Below are positions 1 to 8,919 of a stretch of 64,000 nucleotides of DNA, one piece after another. Every line of letters begins with the position of its first letter. Position 1 is the stretch's first letter. Both the position numbers and the translations under genes were made by a program. The DNA is from Natronobacterium haloterrestre. GTDB lineage: Archaea > Halobacteriota > Halobacteria > Halobacteriales > Natrialbaceae. A model generated the notes under the pieces. That model was not told the origin of the DNA, did no database searches, and was given only the letters and a program-made list of their open reading frames with translations. The DNA is taken from positions 124,001 to 188,000 of the forward strand of contig NZ_FOKW01000004.1 of assembly GCF_900112205.1 (NCBI RefSeq), in the 5' to 3' direction.

Positions 1-1
1 C

Positions 2-463
2 ATCGATCACCTGCTCAACGTGGCCGGCACCTGGCGCGGCGGCGATCCGATCGCCGAAACCGACCTCGAGGAGTTCGAGTTCCTGCTGGACGTCAACCTG
101 AAAACCGCGTTCCTGGCCTCGAAACACGCACTTGCGCACCTCGAGGAGACGGAGGGATCGATCGTCAACGTCAGCGCCCGGTCGTCGCTCGAGGGCGGAG
201 AGGGGGACGGCCCGTACCGGATCTCGAAGGCGGGCATTCGGCTACTCACCGAGACGCTCGCCGAGGAGAACCTCGGGACCGTCCGTGCAAACTGCGTCAT
301 GCCGAGCGTCATCGATACGCCGATGAACCGGGAGATGATGCCCGACGCGGACCACGACTCGTGGGTCGAACCGGGCGAGATCGCCGAGACGATGACGTTT
401 CTCTGCAGCGACGGCGCGGCGGTAACGAGCGGCGCGGCGGTGCCGGTCTACGGCGAGGCCTAG
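2..463 (+). CDS. Short-chain dehydrogenase/reductase (5' truncated by window edge)
   Basis: NAD(P)-dependent oxidoreductase of the SDR superfamily; substrate unknown. The frame is open from base 2, so the Rossmann nucleotide-binding start lies outside the window. What remains shows the SDR order of motifs: an NVAG motif (the NNAG equivalent), the strand ending in a catalytic-serine segment (NVSARSS), the catalytic pair in YRISK, and the MPSVIDTPM loop that replaces the usual PG motif after the active site. The C-terminus (TSGAAVPVYGEA) is typical of classical SDRs. It converges on the next gene and shares 4 bases with it. Confidence 0.9.
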   Translation: MDHLLNVAGTWRGGDPIAETDLEEFEFLLDVNLKTAFLASKHALAHLEETEGSIVNVSARSSLEGGEGDGPYRISKAGIRLLTETLAEENLGTVRANCVMPSVIDTPMNREMMPDADHDSWVEPGEIAETMTFLCSDGAAVTSGAAVPVYGEA

Positions 464-789
464 CGCTCGACCGTTTTCGACCTGATCTCGTCGCCCTCGC
501 GCCACTGGTAGTACCAGTACTCGGTACCGGCGATCTCGGTCTCGGTGACGGTCGCTCGCTCGGGGACGCCCGGCGGGTAGTCGTCACCGTCACCGTCACC
601 GTCATCGTCACCATCACCGTCTCCCGAACCGCCGCCCGCCTCGAGCCAGTCCGCGAGGTCGGCGGCGTACAGCGCGACGTCCCGGATCGTTTCCGGATCG
701 TACTCCCGTAACTCCTCGAGCGCGCTCCGCAGGTCCTCGTCCGTGATCGTCGCGGGCACCGTCGGTTCCTCGTCGCCGGGATCGGTCAT
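460..789 (-). CDS. Conserved haloarchaeal hypothetical acidic protein
   Basis: A 109-aa acidic protein that I do not recognise. The start chosen is the Met beginning MTDPGDEEP; a longer upstream reading is Arg-rich and unlike haloarchaeal coding sequence. The N-terminal half is predicted helical (LRSALEELREYDPETIRDVALYA cut by acidic residues), followed by a low-complexity Gly-Asp linker coded by CACCGT-type hexamers at 586-625. The C-terminal segment has Tyr/Trp-rich strands (EYWYYQWR). No signal peptide, membrane helix or Cys motif is visible. The helix-linker-strand layout suggests a small cytosolic protein with two folded pieces. Confidence 0.65.
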   Translation of the reverse strand: MTDPGDEEPTVPATITDEDLRSALEELREYDPETIRDVALYAADLADWLEAGGGSGDGDGDDDGDGDGDDYPPGVPERATVTETEIAGTEYWYYQWREGDEIRSKTVER

Positions 790-923
790 GCGTCTCGTCG
801 TTCGATGGGTGCGGCCGTAAAACGGTCGCGTCCTCCGGGCCACGAGCGACGGCGTGTCACGAGAGACGGTGACAACGGTCCTACTAGGACGTAGCGTTCC
901 ATTTTAACACAATGGCCGGTGCG

Positions 924-932
924 CCTATATAC
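924..932 (+). promoter_or_regulatory. TATA box for the 953 wHTH gene
   Basis: CCTATATAC lies about 26 bases before the GTG at 953 and 31 before the ATG at 959. This is the archaeal TATA-to-TSS distance, so the transcript would begin at or within a few bases of the start codon (leaderless). Confidence 0.6.
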
Positions 933-952
933 GGGAACGTGGTCCGGTCGCA

Positions 953-1189
953 GTGACAATGCAATCACAGGAGCACCGTTCCGAGAAACGGATCGAACCG
1001 GTCCCGGAAGGAGTCGAGTCGGCACAGGCGAAACTCGTCTACATCTACCTCGAGGCGGTCGGCGGCGCGACGGTCGACGAACTGGCTGACGTCCTGACGT
1101 TGAAGAAAATAGACGTGCTGAGCGTGCTGAACTCGCTGTCGACCGCGGGCGTGATCGAACGGGACGGCGACGAGTACGTCGCGTCCTGA
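953..1189 (+). CDS. Small winged-helix DNA-binding protein (MarR/TrmB-like)
   Basis: A 78-aa protein consisting of little more than one winged-helix domain: residues about 24-72 give helix-helix-recognition helix-wing (VDELADVLTLKKIDVLSVLNS then a GVIERDGDEYVAS wing). The architecture fits compact haloarchaeal TrmB/MarR-type regulators. The start is GTG 953 or ATG 959; the TATA box supports both. It converges on glnA and ends 93 bases from it, so a role in nitrogen control is possible but is only inferred from position. Confidence 0.8.
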   Translation: MTMQSQEHRSEKRIEPVPEGVESAQAKLVYIYLEAVGGATVDELADVLTLKKIDVLSVLNSLSTAGVIERDGDEYVAS

Positions 1190-1282
1190 GGAGGGGTCGG
1201 TTTTCGACGCGGCCGCTGACGCACGCGGCGCACAGTAGCGAGCGGTCGGGAAGGCCGGACGGGAGTCGGCCGTCGTATCGGC

Positions 1283-2638
1283 CTAGAACGTCTCGAGGTA
1301 GCGGTCGAGTTCCCACTCGGAAACGTCGACCAGGTACTCCTCGAACTCCTGGCTCTTCGCTTCGACGAACTTCGGCGCGACGTGGTCGCCAAGCGCGTTG
1401 TAGACGACCTCGTCCTCCTCGAGGGCGTCGACCGCCTGACCGAGGTTCGACGGCAGCGTCTCGATGCCGTACTCCTCGCGGGTCTCCTCGTCGAACTCGT
1501 AGATGTTCTCCCGGATCGGTTCGGGGCACTCGAGGTCGTTCTCGATGCCGTCGAGGCCGGCGTGGATCATGACGGCGAACGCGAGGTAGGGGTTACACGA
1601 CGGGTCCGGCGAGCGCAGTTCGATGCGCGAGGCGGCCGGGACGCGGGCCGCAGGCTTGCGGACCAGGGCCGACCGGTTGCGGTCGGACCAGGCGACGTAC
1701 ACCGGTGCCTCGTAGCCGGGCACCAGGCGCTTGTAGCTGTTTACGGTCGGGTTCGCGACCGCCGTGATCGCCGGCGCGTGCTCGAGGATGCCGGCGAGGT
1801 ACGACCGTGCGGTGTCGCTCAGGTTGAACTCGTCGTCCTCGTCGTGGAAGGCGTTCTCGCCGCCGGCCTCCATCAGCGACATGTGGGTGTGCATCCCCGA
1901 GCCGTTGATCTTCGGGATCGGCTTGGGCATGAACGTCGCGTGGAGGTCGTGCTGGGCCGCGATAGCGCGGACGACGGTGCGGAAGGTGGCGACGTTGTCC
2001 GCGGTCGCCAGCGCGTCGTCGTACTCGAAGTTGATCTCGTACTGGCCGCGGGCGACCTCGTGGTGGCTGGCTTCGATCTCGAAGCCCATGTCCTCTAAGC
2101 CGTAGATGATGTCCCGGCGAACGTCGCTCGCGAGGTCCTTCGGCGCGAGGTCGAAGTAGCCGCCGTGGTCGGCGGTCTCGGTCGTCGCCCGTCCCTCCTC
2201 GTCCTCCTCGAACATGAAGAACTCCGGTTCGGGCGCGAAGTTGACCTCGTACCCCATCTCCTCGGCCCGCTCGAGGGCCTGGCGGAGCACGTACCGTGGG
2301 TCGCCCTCGAACGGCTCGCCGGTCGAGGTGTCGTAGACGTCACAGATCATCCGGGCCGCGGCGCTCTCCTCGTCCTGACGCCACGGGAGGACGGCGAACG
2401 TCTCCGGGTCGGGAACCAGACGCATGTCCGATTCCTGGATGCGGACGAACCCTTCGATCGACGAACCGTCGAAGTAGATCCCCTCGGTGAACGCCTTCTC
2501 CGCCTGGCGGGCGGGGACGGCGACGTTTTTCACCGTTCCCAGGATGTCGGTGAACTGTAACCGAAGGAAGTCGACGTCTTGCTCTTCGATTTCGTCCAGT
2601 ACGTCCTGTTCCGCCGAAGTCAGTTTTCCGTTTGCCAT
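1283..2638 (-). CDS. glnA: Glutamine synthetase, type I
   Basis: Condenses glutamate and ammonia to glutamine using ATP; the main ammonia-assimilation enzyme in the cytoplasm, acting as a dodecamer in this family. The 451-aa length is normal for GSI. Visible motifs in order: beta-grasp N-domain (residues about 15-110) with FDGSSIEGF, the metal/ATP segment [11 protein letters not shown], the catalytic [10 protein letters not shown], the glutamate loop [11 protein letters not shown], and the NRSALVRKP arginine segment. The start is the Met of MANGK; it is preceded by a TATA-like TTTAATAG on the minus strand about 38 bases upstream, giving a short leader. It converges on a small wHTH gene. Confidence 0.98.
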   Translation of the reverse strand: MANGKLTSAEQDVLDEIEEQDVDFLRLQFTDILGTVKNVAVPARQAEKAFTEGIYFDGSSIEGFVRIQESDMRLVPDPETFAVLPWRQDEESAAARMICDVYDTSTGEPFEGDPRYVLRQALERAEEMGYEVNFAPEPEFFMFEEDEEGRATTETADHGGYFDLAPKDLASDVRRDIIYGLEDMGFEIEASHHEVARGQYEINFEYDDALATADNVATFRTVVRAIAAQHDLHATFMPKPIPKINGSGMHTHMSLMEAGGENAFHDEDDEFNLSDTARSYLAGILEHAPAITAVANPTVNSYKRLVPGYEAPVYVAWSDRNRSALVRKPAARVPAASRIELRSPDPSCNPYLAFAVMIHAGLDGIENDLECPEPIRENIYEFDEETREEYGIETLPSNLGQAVDALEEDEVVYNALGDHVAPKFVEAKSQEFEEYLVDVSEWELDRYLETF

Positions 2639-2826
2639 CTTTTGCTCGAGTAGTCCATCGACTTCTACTATTAAAGCTCTATTGTTGTGGGCGAATATCC
2701 GACAATCTGCCAGAGAGTGGACGGCTGTAAACCCGTGTGGCAATATCTGCGAGCGCGGTCGGAGTGCGTCGGAAAACGAGGCGCGAAATTCGAGAAACGT
2801 CTCGACGAGTCGCTGATCGGCCGGAT

Positions 2827-3060
2827 CTATCTGGACGGGACGGGGCGCCGGGGGCCACCGTCCGTGCGTTCGTGGCCCGGTCGCTCGTCGATCGTCGTAT
2901 CACAGACCGGACAGACGTACTCCACGACGCCATCGCTCGAGCGGCGAATCCAGTCGCCGTCGATGGTGCTCGCGTGAGCGCACGCCCAGCAGAACAGGAC
3001 CGATTTGCGACGATCCGACGGGGCGGCGTCGTCGGTCGAAGGGGCGGATCGTGTCATCAC
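2827..3060 (-). CDS. Small zinc-ribbon protein
   Basis: A 77-aa protein with two CxxC pairs: CWAC at about residues 24-27 and CPVC at about 50-53, which would make one zinc ribbon (treble-clef/rubredoxin-like knuckles). The wording between them ([22 protein letters not shown]) is typical of the many haloarchaeal zinc-ribbon microproteins of unknown role. A minus-strand TATA (TTATAAAAA, near 3090-3100) sits about 35 bases before the start, consistent with a very short leader. It is divergent from the thioredoxin-like gene. Either of two adjacent Met codons could be the start. Confidence 0.8.
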   Translation of the reverse strand: MMTRSAPSTDDAAPSDRRKSVLFCWACAHASTIDGDWIRRSSDGVVEYVCPVCDTTIDERPGHERTDGGPRRPVPSR

Positions 3061-3161
3061 CGATAGTACGGGCTCGAGCGGTATAGGCCCTTTTTATAAC
3101 GGTTAATCCGGTGCGTCGCGCTACCCGTCAGCCGTTTCAGCGGTCGCCCCCTACGCTGGGT

Positions 3162-3524
3162 ATGACCGACCCCGAAACCAGACCACAGCGGCTCGAGGAC
3201 GCCGACGAACTCGACGCGTTCGTCGCGAACCACGACGTCGCGCTCGTCGAACTGTTCACGAGTGGCTGTCCGAAGTGCCAGGCGATGGAGCCGGTACTCG
3301 GCAACGTCGCCCGTTCGACGGGCGTCCCCGTCGGCCTCGTCAACCTCGGCGACGACCCGCGACTCGTCGAGCGATTCGAGGTCCAGTCCGTGCCTGCCCT
3401 CGTCGTATTCCGCGACGGGGAACGTGTTGCCCACCTGGCCGACGGCTTCGTCGGCGGCGACGAACTCACCTCGTTTCTCGCGGACCACGCCCCGGACGCG
3501 GTCGACGGGGCGAGTACAGCCTAA
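3162..3524 (+). CDS. Thioredoxin-family protein
   Basis: A 120-aa thioredoxin-fold protein, cytosolic (no signal peptide). It carries a redox motif CPKC within SGCPKCQAM, and the cis-Pro strand SVPALVVF. Canonical thioredoxins have WCGPC; here Trp is missing and the central dipeptide is PK, so it is a thioredoxin-like disulfide reductase of unknown partner rather than the general TrxA. The Met of MTDPETRPQ was chosen because the upstream reading is Arg-rich. It ends 51 bases before the exonuclease gene on the same strand, which has its own promoter-like TTAAG. Confidence 0.9.
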   Translation: MTDPETRPQRLEDADELDAFVANHDVALVELFTSGCPKCQAMEPVLGNVARSTGVPVGLVNLGDDPRLVERFEVQSVPALVVFRDGERVAHLADGFVGGDELTSFLADHAPDAVDGASTA

Positions 3525-3575
3525 CCGCGCCCGCGTCCACGAAATCTTAAGCCTCCCCGCCCGAACCCACCACGT

Positions 3576-5072
3576 GTGACGACTCGAGGTGGCGCGACCC
3601 TGCTCGCGGTTCGCTGCGAGACCCTCGCCGAGCGGGGCGACCCGGCGCTGTCGGACGCCCTCGAGTATTTCGACCCCGACCTCGTCTACGTGCTCCGGGA
3701 AGGGTTCGACCCACGGATCGCGAGCCGGTTCCGGCGCGCGTTCGACGGCCCCGTCGTCCGCGCCGACGACCCTCGGCGGGACGGCTGGAGAGTGGAGACC
3801 GTCGCCGGGATCCGCTTTCTCTTCGCGGACGCCCCCGAGCAGTTGACGGACTCTGCGGACGACCCGCCCGCGGACGCCGACTACGTCGTCTGTGACGCCA
3901 TCGAGACTCGCACGGACGCCGTCTCGCTCGAGGTCGACCTCGCTGGACGGGAGGCGATCGCGGCGTACCGAGCGCGGGTAGCTGACGAGCGGGCGGGCGA
4001 CGGCGGTCCGACCGTCCTCACCGGCGCGCTCGAGGCGGGCTACGACCACGTGTGGACGGCGACGGTCGACGGGAGCCGCGTTCGACTCCCGGTCCGCGGC
4101 GTCGGCCCGATCCGTCGTGCCGGGGCCGCCGAACTCGCCTGCCTCGCCTGCGGTCCGGACGGGTCGGTCGCGGTCTCGTCCGTTCCGGCCGACCGGTTCG
4201 GCCTGACGGCCCTCGAGGGCGTCGGTCCCGAAACGGCGGATCGACTCCGTGCAGCCGGCTACGACGACCGAGATGCGGTCGCCGAGGCCGCGCTCGCGGA
4301 CCTCCGGTCGGTCCGCGGGATCGGGACCGCGACAGCCGAAACGATCCGCGGGAGCGCACGGGCCGTCGCCGAGGGCAGAGTCGTACGCCGAACCGACGAC
4401 CCCGTTCCGCCCGCCGACGCCACGCCGCTTTTCGTCGACATCGAGACGGACGGTCTCCATCCGACGGTGATCCCCCTGATCGGCGTCTACGATCCCGACC
4501 GCGGCGCCTACGTCGATTTCGCCGACCGCGATCCATCGCGGGACGACCCCGGCCGCGCGACCCGCGAGTTCGTCGACTGGCTGGCCGCCGAGTACGACCG
4601 GCCCGCGCTGGTCGCCTGGAACGGCCACGAGTTCGACTTCCCCCACCTCGAGCGGTTCGTCGCGAAATACGCGCCCGGGTTCCGGGAGTACTGGCGCGAG
4701 CACGTCTCGACGTACGACCCCTACGACTGGGCGGTCCGGGGCGACAACGCCGTCCTGCCGGGGCGAACGAACCGCCTCGGCGACGTGGCCGCGGCGCTGG
4801 ACTGCGACCGCGGCCCCGAGGTCGCGGCGATCGACGGCCGAACGCTGGGGACGCGGATCCGTCGGCTGCTCGAGGCCGACGGTGCCGGTGCCGGTGCCGG
4901 TGCCGCGGACGGACCCGACGCCGTCGGCGTCGACTGGGAGCGCGCCCGCCGCTACTGCGAGGCCGACGTTCGGGAACTGGCGGCCGTGTACGACGCTATT
5001 GTAACGGCGGAAACGACGGACGAATCGCACGACGAGCGGGAGACGACCCAGACCGGACTCACCGATTTCTGA
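3576..5072 (+). CDS. HhH-containing RNase H-fold 3'-5' exonuclease (YprB/MrfB-like)
   Basis: A 498-aa predicted nuclease. The central part (residues about 205-265) holds tandem helix-hairpin-helix DNA-binding units (LEGVGPETADRLRAAGY and VRGIGTATAETI). The C-terminal part is a DEDD-type RNase H-like exonuclease: first acidic pair in VDIETDG (287-293), the second motif WNGHEFDFPHL, and a final YCEADVREL Asp. This domain matches the YprB/MrfB 'ribonuclease H-like' family. A Gly-Ala linker (GAGAGAA) is coded by GGTGCC hexamers near 4890. It starts at GTG 3576, about 28 bases after CTTAAG, so it is probably leaderless. The helicase gene follows after 8 bases, indicating an operon and likely joint DNA repair. 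Confidence 0.88.
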   Translation: MTTRGGATLLAVRCETLAERGDPALSDALEYFDPDLVYVLREGFDPRIASRFRRAFDGPVVRADDPRRDGWRVETVAGIRFLFADAPEQLTDSADDPPADADYVVCDAIETRTDAVSLEVDLAGREAIAAYRARVADERAGDGGPTVLTGALEAGYDHVWTATVDGSRVRLPVRGVGPIRRAGAAELACLACGPDGSVAVSSVPADRFGLTALEGVGPETADRLRAAGYDDRDAVAEAALADLRSVRGIGTATAETIRGSARAVAEGRVVRRTDDPVPPADATPLFVDIETDGLHPTVIPLIGVYDPDRGAYVDFADRDPSRDDPGRATREFVDWLAAEYDRPALVAWNGHEFDFPHLERFVAKYAPGFREYWREHVSTYDPYDWAVRGDNAVLPGRTNRLGDVAAALDCDRGPEVAAIDGRTLGTRIRRLLEADGAGAGAGAADGPDAVGVDWERARRYCEADVRELAAVYDAIVTAETTDESHDERETTQTGLTDF

Positions 5073-5080
5073 CACCAGCC

Positions 5081-7573
5081 ATGGACGACCGCACTGCCGA
5101 CGACCTCGCGCTCACCCCCGACGATCTCCGGGACAGCTACCCGACCGACCGCTATCGCGGCCAGATCCGCGAGCGGATCACGATCCCCGCACGGTCGGCC
5201 GACCACGTCCCGCCCGGCGACGTCCTCCCCCCGACGCTCGCCGCGCGGCTCCCCGTCGACCTCTGGAGCCACCAGGCCGAGGCCCTCGAGTCGCTTTCCG
5301 CCGGCGAGAACGTCTGCGTCTCGACGTCCACCTCGTCGGGGAAGACCTACGTCTACGGCCTCGAGATCGCCCGTCGCGCCCTCGAGAACCCGGACGTCCG
5401 CGCGTTGCTCGTCTACCCCACCAAGGCGCTCAGCCGCGACCAGCGGCGGGAACTCGCGGAGTTGTTCGACGACCTCGGACTGGACCTGACCGTCGGCGTC
5501 TACGACGGCGACACCGACCCCGGCGACAAGGCCCGCATCCGCGAGGAGGCGAACGTCGTCATCACGAACGTCGCGGGGCTGAACCAGTACCTCGAGGGGC
5601 ACCACCGCTGGGCCGGGTTCCACGCGAACTGCGAACTGGTGGTCGTCGACGAGGCCCACTCCTGGACCGGGATCAGCGGCATGCACGCGGCCTGGATCCT
5701 CCGGCGGGCCCGGCGCGTGATCGACTGGTACGGCGGCGCCCCCCAGTACGTCCTGACCAGCGCGACGATCGGCAACCCCGGCGACCACGCCGCGGCGCTG
5801 ACCGGCGAGCCGGCGACGGTGATCGACGAGGACGGCTCCCCGAGGGGCCGCCGGCACCTCGTGTTCTGGGAGCCGCCCGAACGAAGCGGGGACGACGACG
5901 GGATTCCCAGCAAGCGGCCCGCGACCGTCGAAGCACCGGAGCTGTGGGCCCACTGCTGTTACCACGGCGTCCCCTCGCTGCTGTTTTGCGACTCCCGCAA
6001 GGCGACCGAACTGGCCGTCGACCGCGCGACCGACTTCGTCGAGCACCCGACGCTGCCCTACGCCGGCGGCGTCGCCCTCGAGCCGTACAACGCGGGCCAC
6101 GGCAAACGGTCGCGCCGCGAGACCGAACGCCGGCTGAAGTCCGGCGACCTCGACGGGGTCGCGACCACCAGCGCCCTCGAGGTCGGGATCGACGTCGGCG
6201 GGATCGACGGGACCGTGCTCATGGGCTATCCCGGCTCGCGAAGCTCCTTCTGGCAGCGGATCGGCCGCGCCGGACGCGGAACCCGGGACGCCCTCTCGGT
6301 GTTCGTCCCCGACCAGGCCACCCTCGACGGCTACGTCAGCCGCCATCCCGAGTACCTGTTCGAGAACGACCCCGAGGACGCCGTCGTCGACCTCGAGAAC
6401 CACCCAGTCTTCCTGCAACACCTCCGCTGTGCGGCCCAGGAGTTGCCGGTGACCCGCGACGACGCGGACCCCTTCGGCGGACGCGACCGCCTCGAGCGGG
6501 CCGTCGCGTACGGACGCAAGACCGGCGACCTCGAGGGATCGCTCGCCGGCGGGGTGACCTACGCCCGGCGGGACCGCCCCCAGGACGATATCAGCCTCTA
6601 CGCCACCGGCGGTACGACGTTCGACGTCCGCGTGGCCGGCGAGGGTTCGATCGACCACGAGCCGATCGGCGAGGCCCGTGCGTACCGGGACTACCACGAG
6701 GGCGCGACGGTGCTCTACCGGGGCGACCGGTACGAGGTGCGCGAACTCCGGGCCGATCGACCGCAGCCGTTCGTCGAACTCGAGCCCGCGGACGTCGACT
6801 ACTACACCCAGTCCCAGCGGCAGGTGGCGATCCACGACACCGAGGTCCGCGAGTCGCGGGCGGTCGACGTCGCCGACGGGAACGGGTTCCGCCTCAACTG
6901 GGGCTACGGCACCGTCACCGTCCGCTACCCCACATACACCAAACGCGACGTCGAAACCGGTGAGGTACTCGAGACCGGCCTCGAGACCGGCGTCCCGCCG
7001 GTCGAGATGCGAACCCAGCTGTGCTGGGCGGAGGTGCCGACCGGGGTCGAACGGGCGGTGACCGAGACCCACTCCGACTACCGCAACGAGGAGTGCGTCG
7101 ACCTCCCGCCCCGGCTCCACGGCTACCTCGGCGGCATCCACGCGATCGAACACGCCATGATCGGCGTCGCGCCCCTCGAGTTGACCGTCGACTCGAACGA
7201 CCTCGGCGGGCTCGCGACGAACCGACTGCCCGACGCGCCGGACACCAGCGGCTGGTTCATCTACGACGGGGTCGAGGGCGGACTCGGGTTCTCCCGGCGG
7301 ATCTACGAGGAATTCGAGGACGTCGCCCGCCGCGCCCGGGAGCTGATCGTCGACTGCGACTGCGGCCGCGACGAGGGGTGTCCGGCCTGTCTCATGAGCG
7401 ACCGCTGTGGGAACGACAACCGGCCGCTGTACGGCCCCGCAGCGACCGACGTGATCGACGCCCTGCTCGGCGAACGCGGGGCGGAGCCGGCCGATCTCGA
7501 GCCGACGGCCGCCTCGGGGGAGACGAGCGAGGGCGACGACGGGAGGCGTCGGCCACCGGCGTCGGTCTCCTGA
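5081..7573 (+). CDS. Superfamily 2 DEAD/H helicase with DUF1998 zinc module (YprA/MrfA/Hrq1-like)
   Basis: An 830-aa ATP-dependent helicase. Motif I is TSSGKT (about residue 88), motif II DEAH in VVVDEAHSW, motif III SAT, and motif VI QRIGRAGRG. The C-terminal DUF1998 module ends with four closely spaced Cys (CDCGRDEGCPACLMSDRCG, about residues 759-777) that in MrfA and Hrq1 bind zinc. In Bacillus subtilis MrfA works with the exonuclease MrfB to excise mitomycin C lesions; here an MrfB-like exonuclease lies 8 bases upstream in the same operon. The biochemical role in this organism is inferred from that pairing. ATG 5081 was chosen because the frame further upstream overlaps the exonuclease gene. 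Confidence 0.92.
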   Translation: MDDRTADDLALTPDDLRDSYPTDRYRGQIRERITIPARSADHVPPGDVLPPTLAARLPVDLWSHQAEALESLSAGENVCVSTSTSSGKTYVYGLEIARRALENPDVRALLVYPTKALSRDQRRELAELFDDLGLDLTVGVYDGDTDPGDKARIREEANVVITNVAGLNQYLEGHHRWAGFHANCELVVVDEAHSWTGISGMHAAWILRRARRVIDWYGGAPQYVLTSATIGNPGDHAAALTGEPATVIDEDGSPRGRRHLVFWEPPERSGDDDGIPSKRPATVEAPELWAHCCYHGVPSLLFCDSRKATELAVDRATDFVEHPTLPYAGGVALEPYNAGHGKRSRRETERRLKSGDLDGVATTSALEVGIDVGGIDGTVLMGYPGSRSSFWQRIGRAGRGTRDALSVFVPDQATLDGYVSRHPEYLFENDPEDAVVDLENHPVFLQHLRCAAQELPVTRDDADPFGGRDRLERAVAYGRKTGDLEGSLAGGVTYARRDRPQDDISLYATGGTTFDVRVAGEGSIDHEPIGEARAYRDYHEGATVLYRGDRYEVRELRADRPQPFVELEPADVDYYTQSQRQVAIHDTEVRESRAVDVADGNGFRLNWGYGTVTVRYPTYTKRDVETGEVLETGLETGVPPVEMRTQLCWAEVPTGVERAVTETHSDYRNEECVDLPPRLHGYLGGIHAIEHAMIGVAPLELTVDSNDLGGLATNRLPDAPDTSGWFIYDGVEGGLGFSRRIYEEFEDVARRARELIVDCDCGRDEGCPACLMSDRCGNDNRPLYGPAATDVIDALLGERGAEPADLEPTAASGETSEGDDGRRRPPASVS

Positions 7574-7618
7574 TCGGGGTCGATCGACGGGGAGAAAGGT
7601 CTCTGGGGCGCAGCCCCG

Positions 7619-8023
7619 TTACTCGCTCACTTCGTCGGCTTCGGCGGCCAGCTCCTCGAGCGAGACCTCCCCGTCGAGGAACCGTTCCCCCAGGTCCGTC
7701 ACGTCGTACATCCCCGTCGCCACCTTCTTCAGGAGCCCCCGTTTCGCCAGTTCGCGACAGCGGTGGCTGGCCACTGGGCCGCGACAGACGTCCGCCTCGG
7801 CCGCGTGGCTCGGCGCGAAGTTGTGGTCCTCCCGCAGCACCGCGAGGATCTCCTCGTCCTCCGGCTCGAGCCAGTCGGGGCCGGGCGACTCCGCCTCGAA
7901 GCTCCGAAAGCCGGTGGGTGTGGGGGACCGGCCAGTGGTTTGGTCGGGCTCGGGGTCGGGGTCTGGATCGACATCGGCCCCGGAACCAGCGTCGCCATCG
8001 TTCTCGTTCGCGTCCGGAGTCAT
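7619..8023 (-). CDS. PhiH1-repressor-like winged-helix protein
   Basis: A 134-aa protein with a disordered N-terminus containing a DPDPDPEPD dipeptide repeat, then a winged helix (residues about 60-115: DEEILAVLREDHNFAPSHAA and RCRELAKRGLLKKVATGMY). This layout matches the haloarchaeal PhiH1-repressor-like / DUF2250 type of DNA-binding protein: helix-turn-helix with a wing reporting GMYDVTDLGERFL. The start is Met of MTPDAN. It converges on the helicase gene. Target genes are unknown; a single chromosomal copy far from phage genes argues for a host regulator rather than a prophage repressor. Confidence 0.8.
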   Translation of the reverse strand: MTPDANENDGDAGSGADVDPDPDPEPDQTTGRSPTPTGFRSFEAESPGPDWLEPEDEEILAVLREDHNFAPSHAAEADVCRGPVASHRCRELAKRGLLKKVATGMYDVTDLGERFLDGEVSLEELAAEADEVSE

Positions 8024-8092
8024 ACGCGTCCCTAGTCGGCGACCGCTCAAGAAGCATCGGGATCGCCGCGCGACCGTCGCACCGGCGCCCCG

Positions 8093-8257
8093 TCAGGACG
8101 GGTGCTGGTGGCTGATCTTCTCCGCGACCGTCCCCGGAACCGGGGTTCCACAGTCCTTGCACTTCCAGGTGGGGGAGGCTGCACCCGGTTCCTTCTCCAT
8201 GTCCTGTCTGAACCTGAGTTGGGCGCCGCAGACGCACCTGTGCGTGGAACGGGTCAT
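8093..8257 (-). CDS. Zinc-ribbon microprotein
   Basis: A 54-aa protein starting at MTRSTHRCVCGAQ. It has a CVCG knuckle near the N-terminus and CKDCG about 28 residues later, enough for one zinc ribbon. The upstream in-frame extension to 8380 is low quality and overlaps the cupin gene end, so the short form is preferred. No function is known; such single-ribbon proteins are common in haloarchaea and often act as nucleic-acid or protein adaptors. Confidence 0.72.
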   Translation of the reverse strand: MTRSTHRCVCGAQLRFRQDMEKEPGAASPTWKCKDCGTPVPGTVAEKISHQHPS

Positions 8258-8376
8258 ACCCGTTCCGTACGGACTCGAGGCGATAAAACGTCTGCCCGCA
8301 GTTCCGTCGGTGAGAACGGAGGGCACCAGCGTGGCGGGCAGCGGCCATCGGCGCGGACCAGCGTCGGCGTCGCCGA

Positions 8377-8919
8377 TCACCCGGGGAGATCGTAACCGAG
8401 CAAGCGCCCGAGGCCAGCCAGGCCCTTGAACGCCCAGTGTGGTGGGTTTACCGCACGGATGTCCCCCTCGTGTTCCGTCGTCAGCATCGCCAACAGTACG
8501 ACGTCGTCGAAGCCGTCCGGGGGTAACGACACGCCTCGCTCCGTCACGAGGCGATGGAACCTCCGGAAGAACTCCTCGTGCCGTAACGCGGGCTCGTGGA
8601 CGTTGATGAGTTCCACGGGCGTCTTGTTCCTGAAGGTGTGCGGCGTTCCCGGTGGGACCGTGTGTTCTTCACCGGCCGACACGTCCGTCCATTCACCGTC
8701 CACGTACACTTCCAGCACGCCGGAGCGCACTTCGTAGCGTTCTTCGGCGTGTGGATGGGTGTGGACGAACGGCCCCTCCTCGGGGACGGATTCGATCTCG
8801 AATCGCATCTCCAGTAGCTCGCCGTTCGTGTCCTCGGTCGAACGCGTGATCTCCCAGCGGCCGGGGAACTCCCCGAAATCGAGCACGCGGTTCGGTTCCC
8901 TGTGTTCTTTGGCCGTCAT
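8377..8919 (-). CDS. Cupin-domain protein
   Basis: A 180-aa single-domain cupin. Cupin motif 1 is visible as HTHPHAEERYEVRSGVLEVYVDG (His, His, Glu ligand pattern) and motif 2 as PPGTPHTFRN (His ligand), which together bind a divalent metal. A helical C-terminal extension (FFRRFHRLVTERG, LLAMLTTEHEGD) is shared with small cupins of the quercetinase/oxalate type, but the substrate cannot be told. Met of MTAKEHREP was chosen; the long upstream frame to 9045 is Arg-rich and probably not translated. Confidence 0.88.
   Translation of the reverse strand: MTAKEHREPNRVLDFGEFPGRWEITRSTEDTNGELLEMRFEIESVPEEGPFVHTHPHAEERYEVRSGVLEVYVDGEWTDVSAGEEHTVPPGTPHTFRNKTPVELINVHEPALRHEEFFRRFHRLVTERGVSLPPDGFDDVVLLAMLTTEHEGDIRAVNPPHWAFKGLAGLGRLLGYDLPG

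Noticed and set aside
586-625. CACCGT repeats as a CRISPR-like or VNTR array
   Set aside because: The repeats are six bases and in frame, coding Gly-Asp; no spacers.
3057-5075. 672-codon open frame on the minus strand opposite the exonuclease gene
   Set aside because: Arg/Gly/Val-rich shadow of a high-GC gene; the plus-strand frame has recognisable HhH and DEDD motifs.
4952-7153. 733-codon minus-strand frame
   Set aside because: Antisense shadow of the MrfA-like helicase, no domain content.
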